The notes under the pieces are model-generated. The model was not told the DNA's origin. It saw nothing but the letters and a program-made list of their open reading frames with translations, and searched no databases. The translations under genes were made by a program, and so were the position numbers. A stretch of DNA of 64,000 nt from Allodiplogaster sudhausi (lineage: Eukaryota; Nematoda; Chromadorea; Rhabditida; Diplogasteridae), in NCBI GenBank assembly GCA_945643635.1, contig CALZFC010000055.1, positions 1,210,001 through 1,274,000 on the forward strand, given 5' to 3'. Below are positions 29,463 to 41,607 of the stretch, in pieces. Positions within the stretch are counted from its first letter, which is position 1. Every line of letters starts with the position of its first letter.

Positions 29463-31139
29463 TAGATAAGCGAGAGAGAGAGATCACCTCCATCTTCTCC
29501 TCCTTCGGCTTCTCCTTCTCAGCCCCCGCGTCCTTCTTCTTCTGCGGTTTCTTCTTGTTAGTGATGGAGAGGACGGCAGTCTCCACCTGTAAGAAACCAA
29601 GGAATTAATCATTCGATAGGCGACCGGACTCTCAGAAGTAACCTTTTCATTTTCCTCTTTCTTCTTCTCTTCGAGAGGCGGCGGATAGGCGAAGGAAGCA
29701 GCCTTCGCAGTGGAGCGGAACTCCATCTTCGGCATCTCCAAGCAGTTTCGCTTTTACAACTATTAGATCAACAAACGCCAGAATGGGTGAATTATGCATA
29801 CCTCGAGGTTCTTGTTGAGACCAATGATGGCCGTGGGCTTGAAGGCAAGAGACAGCACGTGGGTCATCGAGTGCCAGTACCTTCAAAAAGACACTAAAAC
29901 TAATGAAATAGAGAAGGAAACGATAAAAATGGAAAAGGAAGTAATGTATAAGGATGTTCCAACGACAAGAACGAACCAGTATTGGAGAGAGATGAAGACT
30001 CCAACAACTCCTCCGAGGTCCACGTGGCCATTCCTCAAAAGATTTCGATTCAATTCACAAGGAAGATTCTTTGAAAAGTAAATGCTAGCAGTACCTAGTG
30101 CTACCGTACCTGTTGTGGAGTGAAATGGTGACATTGCGGCCACCAGCGTCGATGATTCCCTGGGCAACGATGGCACCGAATTTGGTCATAGAGTCCTCGC
30201 CCTTCTCAGTGATCACCTTCGTCAGAGTCTTGCGGAAGCCAGCCACCTAGACAACACTTTCCACTTTATCCATTTTTCTCACACAAAATCCTTCACAAAA
30301 TAGCTATGAAATTCATCTCTCTGACAGTTATCGAGATGACAGTCCCTTGTATCAGAATCTCATGCCGTCTTTTCTTACAATTACAATTATCATTTGTTCA
30401 AAACAACGCATGCTGCAAACAGGAAAAGATCCCTCGAATAACAGCCGCAACAGCAGAGTAATGATATAAGAGTACTCGTGCTGCACCCCCCCCCCCCCCA
30501 GTACCTTGGAGCAAGTGGTATCGGTCTGTTGGATGTAGATGAAGGAGAGAGCTATGAGTGCCCCCTGGCGAACGAAGTTCTCCTTGGCCGACAACAGAGG
30601 TTCGAGAAGGGCAATTGCCTCCTGCAAACAATTGGCTAAAGCTGGTCGACCCTCTTTTATAATTGTCCTCACGTTTTTCAATGACGCAGATCTTAAAGAG
30701 AACAAACAATAAAATTGTTTGAAGTTCAAGTCCCGAATTTCTTCATTTCCTGCTATCCTTTTGCTTGTGTTCTATAAAATCTCTCATCCGTTGTAAACAA
30801 TCTGCTCTCTTCCAGTTACTTCTGCAAAGCCAACAAACCAAAGAATCCCCGCGCTTCGAATCAGCTAGAAATGCAATGTTCCTTCCAATTCTCAATCCTC
30901 CTTTATCTCCCTTCATCCCCCCCCCTTTCGACCCCTTATCTGATCTTCTTGGCATTTCATGTCTGGAGGACACTGGAAGCATCGGAATTAGACCGAGTCA
31001 ACCAAAAAATAGACCAGGCATCTCAAGAGAGATCAACGATCCCGGAGGAGGTTAACGGAAGAAATATGAAGGGAAATTTGGACGAAATTAGAGAAGATGG
31101 AGAGAGAGAAAGCGAGCTAGAGAGAGAGAGAAAGCGAGC

Positions 31140-31197
<58 letters not shown>

Positions 31198-31508
31198 GAG
31201 GAAGAGAATGATAGAGAGAGAAAATAGATAAAGTGCAAAAAAAGGAGCGTTAATTCAGCGAGGCTCTAGAATGCCCCGGAGGCGATGAAGAAAGATTTAC
31301 GAGGAGTGAAAAGTCGTTCACTTGCCCCGTGGAGCGTTCACTGAAGTCAATGAACTAAATGGAGAAAAAGCATGGCAATAATGAGACAAGCAAGAAGTAG
31401 CCGCAGTTCAGACAGGGGGAAGAACTTTGGACGAAATTAGAGAAGAAATTAGAGAAGAAATTTGATTAAATGACGAGGGAGAGAGTAAGAGAGGGAGCGA
31501 GAGAAACC

Positions 31509-31565
<57 letters not shown>

Positions 31566-31643
31566 CGAGAGAGAGAGAGAGAGCGAGAGAGAGAGGGAGA
31601 AAGCGAGACAAAGAGAGAGTAAATGCGAAATTGAGACAGAGAA

Positions 31644-31693
<50 letters not shown>

Positions 31694-31708
31694 AGAGAGA
31701 GAGAGAAT

Positions 31709-31746
<38 letters not shown>

Positions 31747-33547
31747 GAGAGAGAGAGGAGAGAGAGAGGAGAGAGAGACCACCAGATGCCCTCCTTTGAC
31801 TTCACATTTGCTTACCTTGGTCTGCCAAGAATTTGAAGGTGCAAAGTTAAGAAAAGTGAGGAATAATGTGCACGCGAGGGTAGATGACGCCCTCTCCAAA
31901 CATCTTTTCCAAATTCTTCGTTTTCTAACTTTAAAAATTGATCATTCTACCTTCAAGGAATTAAAAATAGTCAAAATGCAGTAGGTTAAGTAAAAGAAAG
32001 AGTTTTCTCTACGCCTCGTCAACCATTCTGGACCCAAGTGGTCGAGCGTGAAAATCGCTCTCGTCAGGCTGTTTTCAGGTCCAGGGACATCAAAATATCG
32101 CTCAGCAGAAACAAAATTTGTCGCAATTTAGTGAAAGGTGTCAATGTCATTGAGGCTACTGGGTGAACACAGTATCTGTGGGTGTAATTCCACCAATTAC
32201 TTGGCATGTACCCAGATCCCTTCTGCCGGAAGAATCCGTCGTGATTACGATTCCCCCTTCACCAGTGCCAAGGACTCCCTCCATTCATACAGAGCATATG
32301 ACCGCAAAATTTATTACTGCCCCATTCCACTTTCTAAAGAGGACATGGACAGGGCTTTTCTTCTCTTCCTTCTGCTGGTTAAGAGAGAAGGAAGATGTCC
32401 ATTCAGCACAAGCATCTACTTGGCTTAGGAAGGCTGATGTAACGGACCGAAAATGATGGTCTCTGTCCCTCTGTTTACCGCACCATTGACTACACTCCTT
32501 CTCTTCTTTCCCTCATCTACAAAGATGTCAACAGATAATCTGGAAGGGTTCAATTAAAATGATGCATCTCTACATGCCATCTTCTCCAGGATTTCAATGA
32601 AAAATCCCCTTAGAAACGGAATTGTTTTCTAACTAGCAAAGTGCCCTGTATAAAATTTAACCAAGTCTCTGCATAACGGAAGTTACGTCGCAATAACATT
32701 TGGAAGCTCTTTTCTTGAATTGGCTTCGTCTCACACTGTCAACAGTACAACCATAGAGATATTCAACTGGTCCCGAGAATTCCATATCGCTCTCAACTCT
32801 AAATGACCTTTCCGCGTTAGCTTGCAAATAAAACGAAACAAAGGGGAACTGGAGCAGAGCAGTGAAAGAAATGGAAGGGGGAGCGCGAGAGGACGGGAAA
32901 CCCAGCAGACTCGTAATCACCCAGCATCTGGCTTTCGGATACGAAGGTGGAGATATTCAAACCCCAAAGGGACATTTCACTTCTTTCATGACCTCAGTTC
33001 TTACTCATATCTCCCGCCTTCTTGGCTTAATATTTGCAAAAGGACGGAAATGCCAATGTGGAGAATTCCAATAGCCAGCGAGATCTCTTTAAGTACGCAA
33101 GATAATTTCCCACTAGACCTGTTTAACTATTTGCCTGATTTATGCATTTGCAGAACGCTGGGGGGGAAATTGTCGTAACCAGTTGAAAATAGTAGAAAGT
33201 GGGAATGAAAAGAGGAGTTTGGGAATATTGCAGCGGTATCAATTTATAAAACACAATTATCTCGCAATCCCCCCCCCCACCACCGGAATCGTTTAAAGGA
33301 TAAAGTTAGCCAGCACGCATTGATCCAATTTACTCTCATAAAAAAACTTTTCCGATGCAGCCAAATGTACTTAAATAGAAGTGCATCTACAATAAAAAAA
33401 AAGCGCATAAAAGTAATCTTCCGTGCTAAATTCATCGCATTCCCATGCACCCACCATTCCTTCCCTAGTTTCCCATGATTCCTTTTCCTTCCCCTCTGGC
33501 TCTGGGTCTCTCTCTCCCTCTATCATGTTCCATTATGTTTCATCACC

Positions 33548-33581
<34 letters not shown>

Positions 33582-34711
33582 CCAAACCTTATATCCTGAT
33601 CCTGCGCATGCGATTCCGAGTGCCATTGCTGCTCCGTACCGAACGTGCCCGTTGAAGTGCTCGATGAGCATTCCCGTGTAGGCCAGGCATTGTTCGGGAT
33701 CACTGCAATTACGAACAATAAACGATATTCAGCAATAATTTGTCTTATTCAATTACTACACTTTGTTTCCAATCTGCACTCCTTCTCTTTTTTATATCTC
33801 CCCATTAACCGACACATCGAGTTCAAATCGCAAAAGGAAGAGAGGCTTTTAACAAAGAAATGTAAACAGCTACAGACATCTTATGTACTTTAATTATCTT
33901 ATTAATTGCTTCCTTGCGTAACTGGTCAAGTCCTTTCTGTGAAAGCCTTTGGTCCAAAATTCAATCCTCACTCCATTCATTTCCGTTCTTTTCCGCCTAT
34001 TCAATTCACCACAAGGGAAATCCGGCTTCATAGAATGCACCATTTTTGCATTTTAAATGTAAAGCTGCTACCAACTTTCAGGGAATTCCCACCACGTGGC
34101 GTATACTTCTAAACACAACACGGAAAAGAGCCAATTACACACCTGAAATTGGCGATATATAAAACAGTGTCTCTGTTCACCATGTGATTGAACTAATAGC
34201 AAAGTCACCGAAATGAATCTAATGATAAGTACACTTTAAAGTCATATATGGTTCTATTCTCTCGAGTAGTTCTTTACAAAGTTATTGGGATGATGTGTGT
34301 GGTGTGACAGAGGAAAATAGGCTTTTCGGGAGGCCAGGAAGTGAATTAGAGGGAAGTGGACAAGCAAGAAGTTATTTCCCCGTTGAACGATGAAATTTCG
34401 ACCAGAGGTTATGATGAAGACACAATGTTGATTGCATGTTTCGTAAGGCCGGAGATTAGAGCGACAACGTAATCTGCGCTAGAATGTCTAGCAGGTGCAG
34501 CCGACGAAATAACACTGATGCACAGGGTAAGCATCAAGATTATGCCTATCACATTGGCGAGCAAGGTGAATAATAGGACAAGCGTTCTCAAGTGCGAATG
34601 GAAGACCAATGTGGGCGGGGCTTCAAAGAAGAGAAATGAGAGAAACGGAAAGCGAAGAGAACGAGGAGCTGAAGGACAGAGGAGAGAGGAGAGAAGAGAG
34701 AAGAGAGAGGA

Positions 34712-34749
<38 letters not shown>

Positions 34750-37077
34750 AGGGGAGGGACGAGAGAGAGAGAGAGAGGCGGGTGTTCCTAAGCCTTGCAG
34801 CCATCACCGCTGCTAGCAGCCTTCTAGCTCGCGGTCCGAGGAGATCCTTTTCAGAATAGCCGGCAGCCCACTTGGGACCTCGAGATGGTCATCCACTCCT
34901 CTCATTTGTCTCTCTTCGTTATTCTTGCGTGTTTTCACCCTTGCGACAATAACTAACTTGTATATTACAGAAAGTGTCTGTCTGTTCTTTGACACACGTC
35001 ATGAAATCCTTAAGCCCCACATAATCCTCAATAAAATATCTCTCTCTATAATATGCAATAACGCGACCCCCTAATAGAATATCAGTACAGTCCCGCTCAA
35101 CATTGTTGGGTCCGGTATTAATAGTATTAATAGTATTAATATAAATAATACAAACTGGAATAGCGCGCTGAATACGCATTTCGTGCCATTTCGCGTAGGA
35201 GTTTACCTATTTCGACCATGGAGATTACGACTGTGAAGACCGTTTTCAAAAATATGCTGAAATGGCTGAGATCGCATAATATTGCATTTAATTTGGCCGT
35301 GTTTGGGTTCCAAACGGGCTGGCTGCAACTCCTGGACTACAAAGTGCAAAATAAAGTGAAATTTTCAGAGCACTTCTTACCTTTTTTGAGTTTCTTGTTT
35401 TATTTCTTTTGAGTTTCTCATTTTGTTTATGTATAAACGACGAAAAAAAAGCAAAAAAAAAATTTTCGTGCTTGCAAAAATCTGTTCTCAAAAGGGTATC
35501 GAACCGAGACCTCGAGATTGCAAGTCAAACGCTTACCAATACTCTACAGATGGTACGAACAGATCTGATGATACATTTCTTTGGACAGCGTCGATTGGCT
35601 CACAATGGAAACGTCGATTCTGAACACGTTCGCTCATACTTTAATGGAAGAGAGAGAGTGAGAGAGAGATATAGGGAATGCGAGAGAACGAGAAAGAAGG
35701 AGAGAGGGAGAAAGTGAAAGAGAGACCTGTGGAGCGAGAAATAGAGAGCGGGAGAGAGAGAAAGAGATAGAGAGAGGGCGAGAGAGAGAGGTGAAAGAAG
35801 GTGCTGGTGCTGTTAGCTGACAATGAGAAAATATCGTTGGTCTAAGGACATACCGTAGCTTCAGCCTTGAAACGGTGACGCAGAGTAGATGTAGTCGACG
35901 CTGCACCTTCTTTCGCCTCTCTCTCTCTCTCTCTCTCTGTCTCCCACTAAAGTATGAGCGAAAAAACTAAAGTTTAACCAAAGTGTTCAGAATCGACGTT
36001 TCCATTGTGAGCCAATCGACGCTGTCCAAAGAAATGTATCATCGGATCTGCTCGTACCGTCTGTAGAGTATTGGTAAGCGTTTGACTTGCAATCTCGAGG
36101 TCTCGGTTCGATACCCTTTTGAGAACAGATTTTTGCAAGCACGAATTTTTTTTTGCTTTTTTTTCGTCGTTTACATAAACAAAATGAGAAACTCAAAATA
36201 AATAAAACAAGAAACTCAAAAAAGGTAAGAAGTGCTCTGAAAATTTCACTTTATTTTGCACTTTGTAGTCCAGGAGTTGCAGCCAGCCCGTTTGGAACCC
36301 AAACACGGCCAAATTAAATGCAATATTATGCGATCTCAGCCATTTCAGCATATTTTTGAAAACGGTCTTCACAGTCGTAATCTCCATGGTCGAAATAGGT
36401 AAACTCCTACGCGAAATGGCACGAAAATGCGTATTCAGCGCGCTATTCCAGTTTGTATTATTTATATTAATACTATTAATACTATTAATACCGGACCCAA
36501 CAATGTTGAGCGGGACTGTAGTTCTGTTTTTGACGTACCTTATGGCATGTAGGATTATACTAGGAAATTGTTTCTGCTAAAGAAATATAGAGATCAAAAG
36601 CAAAAGCCCCTCCCATCTGCCATGTGATAATCTGACTGCAGTAAGGAATGCAAGCTCTTCTTTCCGTTGTACGTAAACGATAATCGGAATAGTTCGTAGA
36701 TTCACACGCTCTACCTCGCCCTTTCCCTACTTCCCAGTAATTCGCGGCCCTTCCTCTTTGCTTTGATCACCGCAAGTGTCTGGCGCGTCTAAAGTTCTCC
36801 TCGCAATCTACAGCTGAAATGACGACCATTCATCGTAACAGCAAAGGTCCCCTGAATGGGCAAAAAGAGCAGCCTGTAGCTTCACTTCGTACACTTCGTA
36901 CTTCTAAAGGGCCAAAGACTGCACTTTCAAAGATTTGGAGCTCAGCGCAGCCAATAAATGTTGAAGGAAGAGGCAAGCAGTGCAATGACTCTGTGCCAGG
37001 CAGAGAATCCACCGGCCGGGCTGCCAAGAAGTCACGCTTCTTGCTCGGTAATTGCCCTCTTAGAGCGAGAGAGAGAG

Positions 37078-37113
<36 letters not shown>

Positions 37114-40100
37114 TGGAGAAAGGGATCTACACTGAAGAGCGCATGAACGAAGGAGGAAAAGTCAATGAAATCTTCATCATCCGGAAAAAGAGTGTGAGAG
37201 CGAGAAATATAAGAAGGGAGAGGTCTTTCTCATTTTCTCTCTTTCTCTAGTTCGATTCTTGTTGTTTGCACTGGCTTGCCGCAATTATTGCAGCTGTATA
37301 AAAGTGCAGAGTAGAAGCTTGCTTTGTTTTCCCCCCGAGAATACAAAGTAAAATTCCAGTTCGCAACAGATGCTTGCACAGAAACATTTAGTCGCGAATA
37401 CCGTCTCCAATAAACAGGCAAAACAGAAATGGCCACTCTCCCTCCGGAAAGGTGAGAGAAGCACGATGAGTAAAACCGATGCCGAAACAACCACTGATTG
37501 TGAGACGAGATCAAAGAGGAGTGAAGCCGCATGGCGAGGGAACTCTAGTGCCCCTTGCTTTTTTCTCCCCGTACTCTCTCCCCTCTCTCCGTATTCAGCA
37601 TCGTCCAGAGAGCTAGTGCTTCTGCTACTGCGGTCGTGCTCCTCCCCTCTCAGCCTTTCTCTTCTAATACGCTCTTCCTTGGCAATGCCTTTCCACAAGT
37701 GCACAAAGAATGGACGAGATCCCAGTCATCCACCCAAGATATATTTGCACTCACATCCGTTCCGATGTTCCATTGCCTTCCCTTCGCTCTTTCCCTTTCA
37801 TACTATGCGAAAGGAAGTCATTTACTGGCTCATCAATGGACCTCTCTTGAGAGCCTCACCAATGCTATACTTATTTAGACCGCCATAGCTGCTGCAAGAA
37901 CTTGCGTTAGAAATGCCGTATTTACCAAGACCAGGGAAGAGAGTTGCCTAGTCACATCCAATCAGGCCGCCACTGAGATTTCGGTGGTGCATTCTTCTTG
38001 CGCTTTCCCCCATCCAGTATTGGCACTTAGCAACCATGTGCCGCTATTCCTCTTCGCCCCCTTGTCTTCTCGGCCGCTGTCATTTAGCAACGGCGTCCAG
38101 CGTGTCCCGTTTCATCTACTGGCGTCCAGGGCTTGAAGCAGCGGCCCTTTCCAAAATGACCGCTAGCTCAGGCAACATCTGTGCTCATTTAGTTAGCAAC
38201 ACTCAGGGCTTGGAAATAGAAACAATTTCTTCCACTCATTCTACAACTACTTTGCTTTTCCATCGCTCGCGTCTCTCTCCCACTCATCTCTCCTCTCCTC
38301 AAACTATTGCCGTACCTTGTCGTTTAAGTTGTATCTATCATTATTGCTGCCCCCTCCCTCTCCTGCCATTCCCTTGCTCTTTCTGTATACTCAGCAGTAC
38401 CAACACAGTACATCCGATGGTGGATCACTCATTGTCAGATAGAACGAAGCTCCACAATTGCCGTGTGTGCCAGTTGCGTCCAATGCTCATGATACTCCTT
38501 CTGTTCAGAGCTGCGCCTCGATCGCAGCCCCTCGAGTCGATCGCTGGCGGCCGCGGCCGCGCTGGTCGCGCAGCCGTGAGCGGCAGGACATGCGAAAGCA
38601 GCCTTCATCACAAAGCTCGCACGTCTCTTCCGGACGGCGCTCGTTCCTCACTCACTTTCATCTGCTAACTACTCTTGCAACTGTCCGGGCCATCGAGAAT
38701 GTCGTGAATGGAGCAGTCAACTTGCAACTTCCGCAGCCAGACATTTCAGTCCCTACCAATGCTACCAACATCTCCTACTCCGAAGCAGAAACAGCTGATT
38801 TGGCACAGCTGGACCAGTCCAGGTTCGTCCAAAACCATTAGTACATTAGCATCGTTCAAATGAGCTAGAATCTTTTTTTCCCAGTTTTTCCTCAATAATC
38901 ACAATGAATTTTTAACGGTGCCCTACCTTAATCCTCCATTCTAAAGACTGCAAACACGCAGAAAAACAAGTGCACATTTAGAGAGTGGCTTAGGCGAGTG
39001 CCTCTTTGTTGTTGGCATTTTTCTTGGAAGTATTCGTTCCTTCTCTGAGAGTGTGTCTTATGGCTATTCTTTGCCTGGTGCGTATGCATAAGGCAGCCAC
39101 AGTCCAGGCACACGACAGATGCCTGCCTACCCATCCGTAGCGACTTCCTTCCCATCACTTGGGTTCTTGAGGAAGCAACCCCCTTTAGTCACGAAGAATT
39201 GCAGCGACAACTCAGCGAAAGAAGAAAAGACGATTCAGATGATGAAAAGGCATCGTCCGTGTCTAAAAAGCGCATCGAACCGTCGACCTTCACTTCCCAC
39301 AACAACTTCTCGCATGTTCACTGGCAATTCATTTGCTCTCCTTTTCATACATAGACTCATCGCCTGGAGAGCCATACGTCTTAGACAAAAACGTCCTTGG
39401 TGCTTTCTTTCTCAACAAACAATATATTCATGCGAACTGGGGAGGAAGCTCTCCTCGCAACTGCGTTGTGCGTGGGATTTTTTGGCAGCGTTAGCAGATC
39501 TCCCCTGCCCCCCCCCCTCCTTGCCTTTCAGGTGAATATCCCCTTCTATCATCTTACTCTTGTAGTCTTAAGGTGAAACATGCTGATGTGCGTTAGCCTT
39601 ACGCTTCACACCCCAGACATGCTACTCCTGTTCCATACTTGCCCACCATGGGAAAGGGCCCGTGTGTTTGGTTCCTCCTCGCGCCGGAAGTACTATCTCT
39701 AACAGACGAAAAGAACAAGAAAAAATCCACTAGAATGGCCTAGAGGGAAGAAAGAGAGAGGTTAATATAGAAAGAGCAAGACCAAATGAGTAATACTAAG
39801 ATGAGGGGCGCTTTGATGGTTTGCACACGCAATGGCGGCGTGGGGGAGGACAAAAGAAGGCATCTCGAGGAGAGTCCGAGCGACCTTTCATCTGCTTCTC
39901 CCCACGCGTCTGCCATGCCCGACTTGTCTGTCAGATGCTATTAGCCGTTTCAGGGAAGAGACGGGGCTCCATGACAATGCACACGGCTCCTCATGCTCTT
40001 CACATCCCACACTTTTCTAAATACTAATTTAGGAAATATTAATAATCGATATTCAGTCACTTTTTTGAATGCAAACGAATTTGGCCAACGAATTCGTCGC

Positions 40101-40938
40101 ACGGAATGAAAGGGTGCTTCTCCTTGAAAGTACTTGGACGAAAGACAGAGTCAGTGAGAAAGTACTCTAACAACGAGTGAGGCCCTAGATGATGGAGACC
40201 ACGTGCTCTTTTGTCAAAGTACGTCAGTCGGCAGACAGAACGTCTCAATGTGTTTAGGAAGAGCCCTGGAGAGAAGGCAACAACTTGCTCCATTCTTCCT
40301 CTCAGCTCATTGTGGCCAGAGGGGGCTGCTCCGCCAGAATCTAATAATCTAAACAGGGGAAGAAGCAAGGCAGCTACACTTTGCTAGACGAACACGATAG
40401 TTGAAGTAGTGAGGAAAGGTCTTCTTCCCCCTCCCACCTCCAGTGGAGTTACACCATTCACCTTCTCATTCTCTCTGTCATTCATCTTGGCTGCTATAAT
40501 GGCTCCTATGACGGCGTTGAGCAATGAGTATGCGGAACACACCCTCAGGGAATAAAAAGGGTCACGAGAGATCGCTTGGTCATGTTAGACGAATAACAAA
40601 ATGCTGTCAAAACAAATGGCATCTCGGAAATCACTTGGACATGGCTTCTTTCGTAGTGAGAAATGAATGTGATTGCAGCCAAATAGCAGCGAATGCGCTG
40701 AACGCCTTGGCCCTCCTCCTGCTGCCGCTTCTCTGCTTCGTCGGCTTGGTCGGCAACGCCTTCGTCTGCGTCGCCATTGCCACCGACCGCCGACTACAGA
40801 ATGTTACCAACTACTTTCTCTTCTCTCTCGCCCTCGCAGACTTGCTCGTTTGTTGCATCGTCATGCCACTCTCCATTGTCGTCGAAGTCAAGCACGGTCA
40901 GTGAGAGAGTGAGGGAGACAAAGAGAGAGAGAAGGAAC

Positions 40939-40972
<34 letters not shown>

Positions 40973-41379
40973 TCCTATCCCTCATTCACTCAGCATCGTC
41001 TTCTGTCACCCACTCATCTAACGAGCCTTCTTCTCCCCTTCTCATTCGCTCAGCATAGCAGAATGACCAAAACAAAGTGGATTATTTGTCTAAAGATTTA
41101 CATGCGCACGCTTTCCATCTAGCTGTCACAACAAGCATACTCATCTCTCTTTCTCCTCTCTCTCTCTCTCTCATTCGCCTCTCTCTCTCTCATTCGCCTC
41201 TCTCTCTCTCTCTTTCTCCTCTCTCTCTCTCTTCTTCCTCCTCTCTCTCACTCTCTCCTCTCTCTTTCTCTCTTTCTCCTCTCTCTCTCTTCTTCCTCTC
41301 TCTCACTCTCTCCTCTCTCTATCTCTTCCTCCTCTCTCTCTCCTCTCTCTATCTCTTTCTCCTCTCTCTCTTCCCTCCC

Positions 41380-41416
<37 letters not shown>

Positions 41417-41571
41417 TCCCTCCCTCTTTCTCTCCCTCAACCCTTCCTCCCTCCCCTCTCACTGTACTCGGCTCATCATTCAAGAATTGTTTGACTGTCA
41501 ATACTGTATTGCTTTGCCTACAACCACAATCCTGAACGACATCCACAAGTGCCATCGACCCGCTTAGCACA

Positions 41572-41607
<36 letters not shown>

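Larger units (their letters stand above)
35088..36518. mobile_element. 1.43-kb palindromic (foldback) TA-flanked transposable element
   Basis: The element begins CAGTCCCGCTCAACATTG and ends with its exact complement, and each end is flanked by TA (35086-35087 and 36519-36520). The left arm (35088 to about 35650) and right arm (about 35938 to 36518) are nearly identical over more than 550 bases, differing by a roughly 20-base insertion and a few substitutions. Pairing resumes nearer the centre (35789-35804 with 35903-35918), leaving a loop of about 98 bases and unequal GA tracts. CAGT termini and TA duplication fit a non-autonomous Tc1/mariner-type element with very long inverted repeats. Each arm has the same 64-codon open frame (35218-35412 plus, 36193-36387 minus) with no known motif, and no transposase is present. 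Confidence 0.9.

Noticed and set aside
32138..32456. Two overlapping frames of about 97 codons in RPN2 intron 20
   Set aside because: They overlap in different frames and resemble no known family; a decayed insertion is possible but cannot be shown.
35218..35412. 64-codon frame in the arms of the foldback element as a possible gene
   Set aside because: It occurs once in each arm only because the arms are inverted copies; it has no transposase or other recognisable motif.
38036..38668. 210-codon open frame upstream of the receptor N-terminal exon
   Set aside because: It is in another frame from the exon that joins the receptor, and its composition (Ser, Cys, Leu, Pro) fits pyrimidine-rich DNA.
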